DNA from: Zygaena filipendulae
Lineage: Eukaryota > Arthropoda > Insecta > Lepidoptera > Zygaenidae
Reading direction: 5' to 3'
Assembly (NCBI GenBank): GCA_907165275.2
Contig: OU015653.1
Location: forward strand, 12,306,001-12,370,000
DNA: 64,000 bases
The notes beneath the pieces are model-generated. The model did not search any database. It was not told the origin of the DNA and saw nothing but the letters and a program-made list of their open reading frames with translations. The translations under genes and the position numbers were made by a program. This document shows, piece after piece, positions 23,161 through 35,300 of this stretch (position 1 is the first letter of the stretch; the number at the start of each line of letters is the position of its first letter).

Positions 23161-24280
23161 TACGGAAGATATCGTCATGTTACGTAGTCAAGAAAAATTG
23201 GACCGTTGGTTGGACGATTTCACTTCTTGTATAGCATTAACGATCAGAGAATTATCAACTTGGCTAAGGAGGCAGTGGTTTCAGTACACAGTAGTAGGTT
23301 AAACAGTTTCAGCTTGTGCCGTTGTGTACTGTAGCCTTAGTAAAGCGTTCCCACCAGTGTTTCGTTGACATACTTACATAACTTTGTATATTACAGGTTA
23401 CTTTGCTCCGAATTCTCAACTTTGCATTTCAATTAAGAATGGAAATTAATTTACTCACCTTCGTGCAGAATGTTTCTCAATGATTTATGTCTTCTGTAAA
23501 CCTTAATTTAATTGAATTATTACCGCTTTCTTTGTCAGCGTTAAGCAAAACACAAAAGAATATTTTTATATACCTATTGTATTTTGAATACATGAAAAAT
23601 CATGCATTCAAACAAAAAATATTGCACGTTTCAAATTAAATTATTAAATATGTACCATATAAAATACTACATTACATACTATTGAATACCGTAAAATTTT
23701 CAATTCTAGATTAAGCTTCATCAGTTAAATTTATATTCAAATCTACTTTAATTTAGCTCAGAAAGAGCCTAATTGTACACAATTAAGGAATTTCAACCTT
23801 ATTCCTACTTTAAGAAACCGAAATTTTAAGATAACGAATTTCAATTTAAAACTTTAAGAAACAGTATTTGAATTTAAATCCAATCAGTTTCAGAATTGAC
23901 TAAACACTTCACTAACAATATGCTTTTAGTTTCAAAGCACTAAAGCAACCATAAAGCTCTTATCTCATTATTTGTCTAGACAAGCAGACACTTGTAAATT
24001 ATACGGCTGACTCCATAAACTGTGTAGCATCCTCCAGCTGGAATTTAATGATTAGCATCAACTGTCAGCACAGTAGACCGTTCCAAACTATTCGTAACAA
24101 TAGTTGAATTACTAACAAATAGTTGGTATTGGATAAAATTGGTCTCTAGATAGAGCAAGTTTTGCAGTTCAGAGCTATTGGCAGTAAAAGCGGTACCGCG
24201 GGCTGCGGGTTTTGAAATGCGGCAATTAATGTTATACTTACAAAATAAATTTATCGCTACTGAATTTCGGTTATATAAAC
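23161..24280. other. AT-rich stretch, no gene seen
   Basis: A decayed relative of the foldback element at 43072 is suggested by ACTTGGCTAAGGAGGC near 23259-23274. No supported coding exon. Confidence 0.4.
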
Positions 24281-24450
24281 ACTCACTGTTCCCTGTGGTT
24301 TCACCCGCGTCAACTTCGGAATTCCCGCGAGAATCCCGGGCCAAAAAGTATACCCTATGTCCTGCTCTGTACCCTACGATCGGCCGAGTTAAGGCATGAA
24401 AGCGTTACAAACAAACACATACCTAAACTCACATTTGCATTTATAAATTG
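24281..24450 (-). mobile_element. LEP1-like Helitron
   Basis: TCACTGTTCCCTGTGGTTTC at the start (CTAG lost), GGAATTCCCGCGAGAATCCC, and GCATTTATAAATTGG at the end. Confidence 0.7.
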
Positions 24451-25244
24451 GTAACGATGTTGGACGACATGGTAGGATAAAAGATACAACAGACAAACAG
24501 ACGTAAAGGACATAGGTGCATTGAAACGATGGTGCATTTGAGACATTTTTATTTATTTTCATTAAAAACATTATATAAGCATATTAATATTTTATGTCAT
24601 AGCTCTTAATACCTAAAAACGCCGTATTTACCAGTAAAAATAAGTTCTAAAATTTCAAATAAACTATCAATACTTAAAGTTATATAAACAATCATGAATT
24701 TACTTACACATTAATTTTCAACCCTCTTTTCACCCCGCAGAGGATGAAGTTAGACAAATACTAAAAGAGATTTATTTATTTTTATTTTTATCGAAAAGTA
24801 TTTGTGCTTGAAAAAAATCAGGCCATCCGACATTATAAATTGGAATATTTAATTCCATTATATTATAACCTGAAAGTCGAAGATTGAAAATAAATAACAA
24901 ACTTCGTAACTCACAGCGGATTCAATTCAAAATTAAAATTCCGAAGGTAAAAAGAAGTACAGCAATAAACTGGTTACCTTGTTTGCTATATCAAAAGTGA
25001 AACCAATTTCGATGCTGGAACTTTTGCGAACTTAACCGATTGCCACGAAACAAACTGGTTACATTTCGCTATCGATACTGCAGATTATATTATCGAGGCT
25101 TACCGATGCGCGGAATCCCATGAAATTCAATAATGTAGACAGTATATAATGTGATTAGAAAATAAATTTAAATAAGATATTATTATATAAGTAGATCGAA
25201 ATTGGTTTTAAAACAAAGACATCTAAAGTTTTCAAACATAAATC
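24451..25244. other. AT-rich stretch, nothing recognised
   Basis: No exon-like frame or repeat pairing seen. Confidence 0.4.
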
Positions 25245-25479
25245 GACGCAGATAAGCAATAACATGTTAACCCACAAAATTAAGTTACTGATTCAGAACG
25301 ATTTATTGAGAGTTAGGGAACGTTTTTTAATTATATGTTTACCTTATTACATTGCTTAAATATGTATCTAAATATTTAACATAAAAAATGTGGACACAAA
25401 ATGGCGCTGTACTTTTAAAACACGATTTACTCAAAATTTCTCCAGTGCGGGTTAACACACTATTGCTTATCTATATCCA
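25245..25479. mobile_element. MITE-D copy 2 (reverse)
   Basis: GACGCAGATAAGCAATAACA to CACTATTGCTTATCTATATC; reverse complement of copy 1, lacking its outer palindrome. Confidence 0.85.
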
Positions 25480-25651
25480 AATATGAAACAGATATTAGTG
25501 GTACTTATTTAGTTTAGAATAATGATTTTGATAAACCAAAATCGTAATCCTAAGGTAACTGATAGTGAATATTGCCGTGTTTTCAATTTGGACCTCGATT
25601 TCTTCACTTTCTAAGAAAATTTGTGGAAAGCTTTCGTTTCATCAGTTTAAA

Positions 25652-25941
25652 TCCCTACTAATATTATAAATGCAAAAGTAACTCTGTCTGTCTGTTACGC
25701 TTTCACGCCTAGACGGCTCAATCGATCACCATGAAATTTCGCATACTCGTTGTCAGGGTATAGGGTAGGACATAGGGTACTTTATATCCCGAGATTCCCG
25801 CGGGAAATCCTAAAACGGTTGGAGCTACTGTGACGGGCCTTTCATTGCATTAGCTGCTGATATAAGGACTAAATTAGGCTACTTTGGAGTTCCTGTGGGA
25901 ATTCCGAAACTCACGCGGGTGAAACTGCGGGGAGCAGCTAG
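25652..25941 (+). mobile_element. LEP1-like Helitron, full length
   Basis: TCCCTACTAATATTATAAAT to CGCGGGTGAAACTGCGGGGA and GCAGCTAG. It has an extra segment (GGGCCTTTCATTGCATTAGC) between two 3'-end-like modules, so two copies may be fused. Confidence 0.85.
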
Positions 25942-26140
25942 TTCAGTATAAAAATATTTTGGTGTCGCAATAAAAATCTGCTGTTAAATTCGTGTGTGTG
26001 TGATAGGTACGATAAACTTAATCACTCGCTCGCAAACCCCAGTTACTATAGAGTTCAGAAACCAACTTTGGCTGTAGATGTGTATGTTTTTTTGTTTGAA
26101 TTTTTACGTATAAAACATATACCCAAATCAATATATACAT

Positions 26141-26478
26141 CGTGTTAATGAATTAACTGAAAACTAGAAAGCAGTTTGCTCAGAATAAACTATCGAATCA
26201 ATCGCACTATGTTTTAATATAGGTTATAATATATTGTTTCACTTTATTAGCTCATGTCTAAATTATACAATATTTGACGCGTACGCCGCCCGCAGCAAAA
26301 AAATTCGAACCGGCAGGTGCGGGCGTAGCGCTTGGAATTTCGTAGACAGGTCATCTCCGAACTAATCATGAATAACTTTTAAAGTATTAACTTATTCGAT
26401 ATAAAATCTATTTTAATCATATTGTTGTTAATTTTTTTAATGGGTTGTATCAGGTTTTCAGTTGATTCATATTGTTAA
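26141..26478 (+). repeat. Interspersed repeat E, copy 2
   Basis: Same orientation as 11086-11376; ends with GGGTTGTATCAGGTTTTCAG. Confidence 0.75.
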
Positions 26479-26883
26479 GGCTATCATTTGACCATTACAA
26501 TTTCTTCATTGTAAAAATGCAAGACGAACTTTCATAGTTCGCTTACGTCCCGTATCGTTTTCAAATCCAACTGCACTTGTGGTCTCAATGATACAAAACG
26601 CCACAATGGCCTCTTCTGGGTCCGCCTTACTTATACGTAGATGTTTTATTCGAACCCGCTGACCCGTCGCCTTATCAGCCAAATCTGACAGCGTGAAATA
26701 TTCACCTCGTTAGTTTAGATTCTGAGGTCTCATGAAAGGTACTGTAAATCTCCCATGTATATTATTATTATGACACGACACGGTATGCAACGATACGGAT
26801 ATTTCTTTATTTTAATGTGTAACCTATTCTTAATACCTATTCTTCTAGTTTTGTATTCGATTATTTTCTTCTAGTTTTTATTT

Positions 26884-26935
26884 ATTAGAATAGAATAGAA
26901 TAGAAAAAAGTTTATTTGATACCAAAAAGATAAAA
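26884..26935 (-). mobile_element. LINE 3' tail, (TTCTA)n type
   Basis: On the minus strand: AATAAACTTTTTTC followed by repeated TATTC units, an end characteristic of CR1-like elements. No coding part is attached. Confidence 0.55.
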
Positions 26936-27022
26936 TAAGTACAACTGTGAGTCTTAAACTAGAATAGTTGGTACCAAAATGGCTACCACTCAGCATTATG
27001 CCGTGGCACTAAGTTCCACTAT

Positions 27023-27191
27023 TACTTGCTGTCCCGTGGGAATTCCTGGATGAAAATAGCCTATGTCCTTTTCTGTACCTCTGACAACGTGTATGCAAAA
27101 TTTTGTGGTGATCGGTTGAGCCGCTTAGCTGTGAAAGCGTAATAAACAAACAAACAAACTCACTTTTGCTTTTATAATATTAGTAAGGATT
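27023..27191 (-). mobile_element. LEP1-like Helitron
   Basis: CTTGCTGTCCCGTGGGAATT (hairpin partly deleted), TGACAACGTGTATGCAAAAT, and the intact 5' end TTTATAATATTAGTAAGGA. Confidence 0.75.
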
Positions 27192-27545
27192 TTGGAATAC
27201 GCGGTAAATTTCAATAAGTGCATTTTTATTATAACTTCGTGTTATAGTTGTAGTTTTAAGTTGCAGTTTATGTTGCTATACACTGCAAATTCTTTTTTTG
27301 TAGTTCTCAGTGGACACCGAAGAGATATCATAAGTAAATTTTTTGAAGATCAAATTATTATAGAAAACTGATTTGTAATTCTTTTATGGAGCTTTTTTTA
27401 CAAACACACTTTAATGTAGAATGTTTAATTATCTACTTTTAACCATTATTAATCATAAGCTGCAGGATGTAGGTATGTATCTTTCTTGAGTTTTTATCAA
27501 AGGAATTGAATCAAAGCGTTCAGCACGGGAAAGTAAAACATCGTG

Positions 27546-27582
27546 ATGAAACCTGCATATTATGTTGCTGTTGTTGTATTAT
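27546..27582 (+). CDS. Candidate signal-peptide exon of the Ig gene
   Basis: An ATG (purine at -3) opens twelve codons, MKPAYYVAVVVL, with a lysine then a hydrophobic run. One base later comes GTATGT, a fair 5' splice site. The single extra base gives exactly the phase needed by the exon at 28945, and joining would extend the hydrophobic stretch into LYAV. This would be the first coding exon of a secreted or GPI-anchored Ig protein. The donor context (TAT before GT) is weak, the exon is tiny and such coincidences are common, so it is only a candidate; the real first exon may lie elsewhere or upstream of the window. Confidence 0.25.
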
Positions 27583-28465
27583 GTATGTCGAAAGCAGTTT
27601 GGAAACACGTGTGTCCACCAATCCATCGTAGGCCCGCGGGCTGAACTAGGAGCACACTCGCAGCTCTGTGAAAGAAATTCCCTAGAAGTGGGGACATTAA
27701 AAAGGCTGATTATGCTAATCAACTTATTTGTATCAAAAGAGTCCAACCAACGTTCCATCAGGATATTTTTATTTAATTTCACCATAGTAGGTAATTGTGT
27801 TGTGTCTAAAAACGAGGGACTTGATGAAAATTTTAAATGAGAAACGAATAGAAGGCATTTTTAGCGACGCGGCCGTCATGCTTTTAAGTAGGACCAAGTA
27901 TGAATATAAATAAGCTTTCAACACTGTTCACTTGAAAATTACATAAATATTAATGGTATTTCTGACTACGAGACTGATGGATACGGATTAACGTCGGCGG
28001 AAAGGGGATTTCCTTGAGCCTAACTTTAGTTCGTGACGTGTCCGCACCGAATTGTTTTCTAGCAACACTTTGAATATTAATATGTTTACATTAGCCAGTG
28101 TACTCTCCGTTAATTTGTCCACGTTGAGCTGGCTGCCGACGCAATGACCCTTGAACGTGATCAATCGAAGAAAACGAATGAATACTTGAGTTTATATCTA
28201 ATTTTCTGAGGTAATCTATTCGTTTCTATAATAATGCATTGTCAACAACACCGTACGTGTACGAATCGCGGAAAATTTTGATTATGTACTAGCTTTTCCT
28301 TGCGATAAAGTTATAAAACCCTCACGGACATGTTTTAAAACAGTTAGTCAACTTTGGTTGACGACACCGACATACTTAGACTGATACTTTTTATCTCGGA
28401 ACAGTCTCCGCGAGTTTATGCGAGTAAAAAGGGAAAAGGGATTTGGTGTACAGTTACAAGCACAG

Positions 28466-28793
28466 AGCAAATAAATTAACTAGAGAGGACACGTAGGCGG
28501 GGCAGGCGCGCTACCGTTGCAAAGAAAGTTAGAGCAAATGCTCTAACTTGCCCAAAACTTATTTTGCTGCCATCCCAAGTATATTTACCACAACTATGAA
28601 TTTTGAAAATAGTGACTAAGTAAAAACATAAGTAATCATAAAGCGTTTAATACATTTCTTTACGTTAATTAATGTTTTAGTGCGTAATGAATAGTTTTGA
28701 GTAAGAAAATCAGCCGGCGACTCTGGTTTTAATTTTTTTTTATCCTAAAATAACTTGATGTCCCTTCTATATGTTATTTTCTGTTCTGTGGTT
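28466..28793 (+). repeat. Interspersed repeat F, copy 1
   Basis: Matches 51199-51534 in the same orientation: AAATAAATTAACTAGAGAGG, CATCCCAAGTATATTT-type, AAGCGTTTAATACATTT, and TGATGTCCCTTCTATATGTT. Contains a small hairpin (AGTTAGAGCAAATGCTCTAA). It ends about 150 bases before the first Ig exon. Confidence 0.8.
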
Positions 28794-28944
28794 ACAACTA
28801 TTTTAGGTCTTACTATATTAGATAAGGTACTTTCATCCTGATATAAAGCGGTCCTGCGGGCATTTCAAAATTGATTAAGGGCGTAACCATTTAGTATCCA
28901 TATCAAATATAGTAGTTAATGGAAGAATATGTTTTTTGTTACAG

Positions 28945-29304
28945 ATTTGTACGCTGTGAAAATAGTGAAAGTGGTAGTGCCAGAGATAATTCAGTACGGA
29001 GTACAGGACGCTGTCGTCTTGGACTGTGATTACACGTACGGCAATACATCAGGATTAGTAGTTAAATGGTTCTTCAAAAACAAAGCGAGGCCCGTGTATC
29101 AGTGGATAGTCTCGCAGAAACCACAAGATATGGGAATACTGAGGGGGCGTGTAGACTTAAATTATAGGGCATCAAGTGATCCGTTCAAAATGCACAGAGC
29201 GTTGCGCATAGTGAAACCCAATACGGACATTTCGGGTGACTACACTTGTGTTGTTTCAACATTCATGGAAGAAGATCAGAGAACGAAACAAATGATTGTT
29301 TTCG
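28945..29304 (+). CDS. Ig gene exon, first Ig domain
   Basis: Acceptor TTTTTTGTTACAG before, donor GTGAGT after. It starts with two bases of a split codon and ends one base into the next. It encodes most of the first Ig domain, including both cysteines, the core Trp and a conserved-looking VYQW motif. The frame continues open to 29336 only by read-through into the intron. Confidence 0.88.
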
Positions 29305-32300
29305 GTGAGTATTCAATATTCATGAAAATAACTTGAATTACTTGCAAAAGATAAACAGGTGTCAAAAATTGTGTCTAAAAATTTCTATTAAAAGTGACCG
29401 TACCTTTGGTGTAGTGGTAAGTAAGTCTGACTGCTATGCCAGGAGTAGCTGGTTCGATTCCCGCACCAGGATTAAATATTTATGTCATGAGCATCGGTGT
29501 TTACTCTGAGTCTGGTGTTTAGTATGTATCATAAGTATAGGTATTTAAAAAGGCATATGAATAATATATCAACTATTCATATTTTATACTAGCTATTCCC
29601 CCGCGGTTTTACCTGCGAGTATATCCAGAGATTACCCCCTACAATGTCACAAACTCATAATTCACAAACTTTACCTCATTATAATATTAGTATAGATTAC
29701 CCTTATATAAGTTCTGCTTAATTTGGAACCAGATGGCGTTGTGCGATAATGTCCAAGCATTATTATTGTTATCACTATAGATTTTTTTCATAGGGATGGG
29801 TGACCGAGGGAGCACGTTAAGCTGGTTTGTCCCTACTGTTATCTTCGTCACAGCCGGTGGAGGTCTTATAAACGAGGGCGGCTTGAAAAATTTCCGACAA
29901 GAGACCTTAATTTGGATTTTAATATTATTTTCACGGGGTTACTAGGTTTTTCTAGAGTTTAAGTTTAAGAGTTTGTCAAAAGTATTATTTTCAAGTAATT
30001 TTCTATACGCATACAGTAAGGAATTTTACTGATGCCGCCGGGCTCTTCTGACTTAAGTCGGCTTTAGATTTTTTGGATATTTGAGCAAGTTTTATAAAAC
30101 CGACATCTGTTATCCGCAACGCATCTCTTTTTGTGCAAAACAGTTGGAAGGTTTCAAGGGAAACGAACTGACCACTTCCCTCTGGAGTGTTAATACACAA
30201 CGATTACTTAATATTTGTATAAGTACTATACTATCTGTCCCCCGCGGTTTCACCCGCGATGATTTCAAAGTTTCCGCGAGAGTTCTAGGATAAACTATAC
30301 GTATAAACTTTCCTCTTAAATCCCTCTATCTTTTGATGAAAATCCATTCAGTGGTCTTTGAGTTTATCTCAAGTAGACAGACAGACTTTGTTTCATAATA
30401 TGCAAGGATTTTTTTATTACAGTGCGGAGAATCACAGTGTGTTTCTCTTACTTACGTAGTTAGTACAATATTTTAGTTACTTAGTTTCAATTCTTTGCTT
30501 ATACCATACCTACAAGTGTGATCATTGCAGTTCCGGAGACCAACTTCCGCCTGATCCAGAACAAGACTGATGACGAGACGGTCAACGTCATCTGCGCAGC
30601 GGAGGGTGCGTTCCCCGCGCCTAACCTGACGCTAGCTACTCCAGAGCGGTAAGTTAGAGTACAAGTTGTTCTATTTCACGAAGCTCTGCCTTGGTTGTAG
30701 TAGTGACGTGTACCGATGAGCGCATTTGTATGTAATAAATGTGTAAATATTGGAAACGTATTTTTCCTTTTTGTAATCAAAAAATAACGGCGATACATTG
30801 AGTTGAAATTCCGTGTGACGTCACACCTAGGTACACTTCTAAACTTTAATGCGTTTATCCAAATATTTTTTTTTTTAAATAAGTCGAAAAAGCAAAAAAT
30901 ACGTGTCTATGATATTTTTACTAACTTGTCATCATGCCCATTCAAAAGCATTGACGTCAGTGTTAATACTGTACTGTATTAGTTGCTAGTTTTTCGTCGC
31001 AGTTTCACCCGCGATAATTTCGGAGTCCCCACAGGAATTCCGGGATAAAAAATACTCTCTCTGTCCTTCTCTGTACTCTGTAATCGTATGCAAATTTTCA
31101 TGATGATCGGTAGAGTAGTTAAGGCGTGAAAGCGTAACAAACAAACAAACCTATATTTGCATATTTAATAATATCTGTTCAGTAAGGATTAAGACCAATA
31201 CACACCAATAGGCGCCATTTCTTATACAATACTTATTTCACATAAAAAATAGGTTCCTTCCCTATGGAAGAAAGAATCTTCGTGATATGATTTCTGCGCT
31301 ACTCTTATCGGATTGAAATAATAAGAACGTGGCTTTATCTTTTTGAAGGGAGTGATTTTTTAATGGTTAGACCAATAAAATTAGGATGCAGTCGTTAGAT
31401 TTTAATAAGTTAACTACTTTTCTCTATTTTACTCAAATCAATCTTCAAAGAAAATTTCGTATGACCGCATTGCTAAAAATATGTACATAATTTTCCGTGC
31501 CTTGTTGTGTTGGAACAGTAATTTACGACACGGGCAAAGCAATAAATCCGTTTATACTTACAATACCTTTCTCAACATTGTGTGGGTTGTAAGGAAGGGA
31601 TTTTAAAACCGCTCTGCAGAATGCCCGAAATATTTCCATGTTCGGCTTCCCATGTTACTTTACGGTTTATCCGTGAAATTCCACCGGAAATTCCTATGTA
31701 GGATATATGTATATCAGATAATACAGTAAAATAATCCATACCATACGAATGCGTTTGTTTTAACAGATTACTAACTAGCTGTGCCCCGCGGTTTCACCCG
31801 TATAGAACTTTTTCCCCAACATCCAAATTAAATAAAACACAGCCTATATGTAACTCCAGGTTAAGCTTAATCGACCTGTGAAAACCGCATGAAAATCCGA
31901 GATTCGATTATCATCGTGAACAGACAGACAGACAGATAGAAAAGAATTTTTGATTACTCATACTCGGAAAGTAGGTCTGAAGTTGCCTGAGAAGCGGGTT
32001 GAAAGTAACACTTTTCAGCCCTAGGGAGAATCGCTTTCAACTGACAGCTGGATACTGCAGAAACTCAAGTTTTTTTTTTATGTCATAGGAGGCATACTTA
32101 CTGTCCAGTAGCACACCTAATGGTTGATTTATGTAAAATAAAATTCACTCATTTTTTTCTTTAGCTAATTCCTATTTTTATTTTGACTTTCCTTGCATTC
32201 GTAATGAAAAGCACAGTGTTATCCTCGGGACTAAATAAGTTACTTTCACCCCTAGGATAACAATGTACTATTGAAAACTCTTTTTGTGTGGTTGGTTACT

Positions 32301-35300
32301 TATCTTTTATCGCTTCCTGTAAAAACTTGTTAAAAATATTCAATGTATACAGAATCGCGGATTCTATTCTTTTATTATAGTATGTATACAAAGATAGATA
32401 GATTTCTGTTATATCATTCCAAGTACCATCTAGTAAAAGTATTGATGTCAAATACGTAGATACTCATAGAAATGATACCGTCAAATAACGAATCGGCCTA
32501 TCCCGTTCTCGTTTGTTGCATTCATAAGAAGTCATGTCACACATAAAATTGCTCATAGAATCCCACGTGTCCTGTTAAAATGGTTTCGTGTGATGGATGA
32601 AGTTGCCAGTGTACATAATAACCGCAATGCAGCGAGCGTCGGTGGCTAATGCGCTAATACGACGTCCCAATTGCTTTACGGGAATTTGATATTGTGCAGT
32701 TTATGTACCTATGTGTATGTCGGTACACATCTGTTTTGCGCTTGGTTTGAAACGGTGCTAAGTTTCTCAATTACATTCACCGTGTACCTACGTCGCAACA
32801 CAAATTAAGTGTTAGGTTTTATGTAGGTATGTGCCTTGATGTGCCTGTACATTAGTTTCTATTATATGTATCTAGTAACAAACAAAATATCTTAGCTAAC
32901 TTTAACTTGATAGTAACATTTGTAAACATTTATAGTTCTAAGAACCTGCTGACGATTACAAGACAAGTGATTGTAACCAATCCTAAGTAATAAATAGCTT
33001 TTGAATTTTGAATTTTTGCTGGTAACACTCCTGGCTGATGTCCGCGGTTTCACCCGCGTAATTTCCAGAGTTCCCGCGGTAATTATAACATAATATTTCT
33101 TAGAGAAAATTAATTACTTGTACTTAATAATTCACACAATACTTTCGTGTTCCGTACACTCGCGAACATTCCGAACGCGTCATACATTAGAACAATACAT
33201 ACTAATTGTATTTGATACCAAAATAGGTATAATATTATATATCTATAATAACTTATTTCCCTTGCAAAATGATAAAATGATAAAATTTAGCCAAGTGCTT
33301 TTTAGGGACAGAGTCACTTTCGCATTTATAATATATTATGTAGTAAAAGTGTATCTGAATAAATAGGTAAATGAAACAATCAAAATTTTTAATCCATTAA
33401 GAAATCCATCTCATTTTTAAACTCTATAACTACCGGCCTCAATGTTTGAAATGTGGATCATTGTCTCTACCTATATTGTCTATATGTGTATATATTAAAT
33501 CAGGACAAGAAAAGACTCTGACAAATTATAAGATACCATCAGTTGTCATCTTTGGCATAGTATTGAGTCTAGGTACCTATGTATTTGGTTTTCAAAATCA
33601 AAATTTTACGAAACGTAATAGTAAAAATGGAAAATATAGAGAGTATAATATTAAGAATATGATCGTGCCCTATTCAAGTTAAACAATTGTGGTTCTTCGG
33701 GCGTGTTACTAACTTTTCGACAATATTATGAATTCCAAAGTGAATATAGAAAGTTGGCAACCTTTCTAAAGTTCAAAATTAAACCGGATTGCATTCAAGG
33801 CTTGCCACCTGCTCTACCTCTGTGCCAACTTTCAGTGTTCCCCTCCCGCAAAATATGGTCTTCGGAAAATTTTCATTACCTACTTTATCTTCAACCCGTT
33901 CAGGTAGAGCTTGCAAGTTTGAAGTTAAACAACTTTCTGTAAAATATGATTTTCAATGGTTTTGTGGTCACAATTATATCTACAATCTAATATGTCGATT
34001 GTTTAAATCAAGTATTAATTCTATCAAAAACGCTTACAGTTTCAGCAGATGAAATAAGTACGGTACTAATCAACAGTGATTACGTAACCTTTTATTTTTG
34101 TTTACAAAAATATTATGTTTCGTTATAAAAGCGAAGCATCAGAAATGCTGAAAACACAATCGGAAATACGAAAACAAGCCAGCACGCGAACCTTTAGTAT
34201 TGTTGGAAGTCAATAAAGAAGTTGTAATTATCATACTGTAGGGCCAATTTCAAAGCAATCTTATGTAGGTAAGCTCGATTAAAACCTAAAGCGACTTTAA
34301 AAGAATCGAGTTTTATATAAAACTGATTCAATGGTAAAGATTATAAGGTTATTGTCTTCACGGAATAGGCTATTTGACTACTTTTTTCTAAATTATATTT
34401 AGTCTGTCAGTTAGACAGTAGGTAAAAAAATAATGGACACGTATTTTTTGCTTTTTCAAATTAATGAAAATATATCTGGATAAAGCGCATTAAAGTTTAG
34501 GAGTGGGGGCTCGTAATGTTATACGCAGGTAAAAACTGCGCCTGCTTGTGACGTCACGCGACATTTCGACTCAACGTATCTCCATTATTTTTAACCGACT
34601 TCCAAAAAGGAGGAGGTTATGCATTCGGCTGTTTCTATGTTTTTGCTTACGCGAAAAAAGAAAAAAATACGTGTCTAATATTTTTTATGAATCTACAAGA
34701 CGGACTAAAAACAAAAATTTAGTAAGATAGCCTATTATGCTATATCTTACCTAGTCTGTGATAGTCTTATTTGAAAGAACAGTGGGGCAAATAGTTGAAC
34801 GTTTTTCTTTCTTTTTAATAGTCGACTCGATGACGCAACTCACAGCTTGAAACTGGTCAACGGCAGATATTCAGCTGTTGCATCAATAACGCTTCGTGAT
34901 GAAGATCTACAATCACCAGCTGAGTTCATCTGTACATTAAGGATACCACAAGCACAGTACGTGGTTAGGAAAGAAGCTATTTATTATCCAGGTATGAATA
35001 CAAAATATGAAAAATATTAATATTTTCTATTGAAATTTATCCTCTTTTATCCTAGAACTTTCTCATATACGTAGTTAAAAGTTGAAACACAAAGTACCTA
35101 ATATACATTGTAATATTTTATTCTACTTAATTTACAGAAAACAACGAATAAAATATATGTTTATGAGTATTGTCATTTATTCAGATTAGCAAAATTTTGC
35201 ATATGGCATAGACGGTACACGCAAAAACATTTGGGTTAAAACCCATTAGTCCCAAAATATAACAGAGGCTTTAATATAAGCACACTCGTCCATTAAGCCC

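Larger units (their letters stand above)
29305..30530 (+). other. Intron of the Ig gene
   Basis: GTGAGT to ATCATTGCAG. Holds a SINE split by a Helitron (29397-29775) and another Helitron (30230-30410). Nothing else coding is seen. Confidence 0.8.

Noticed and set aside
29397..29470. Functional tRNA gene
   Set aside because: Box A and B are present but the cloverleaf is imperfect and the sequence continues into a SINE body.
33446..34052. Cluster of 78-87-codon frames in the largest Ig intron
   Set aside because: Overlapping frames in different phases, no domain, and the flanking Ig exons already join in phase without them.
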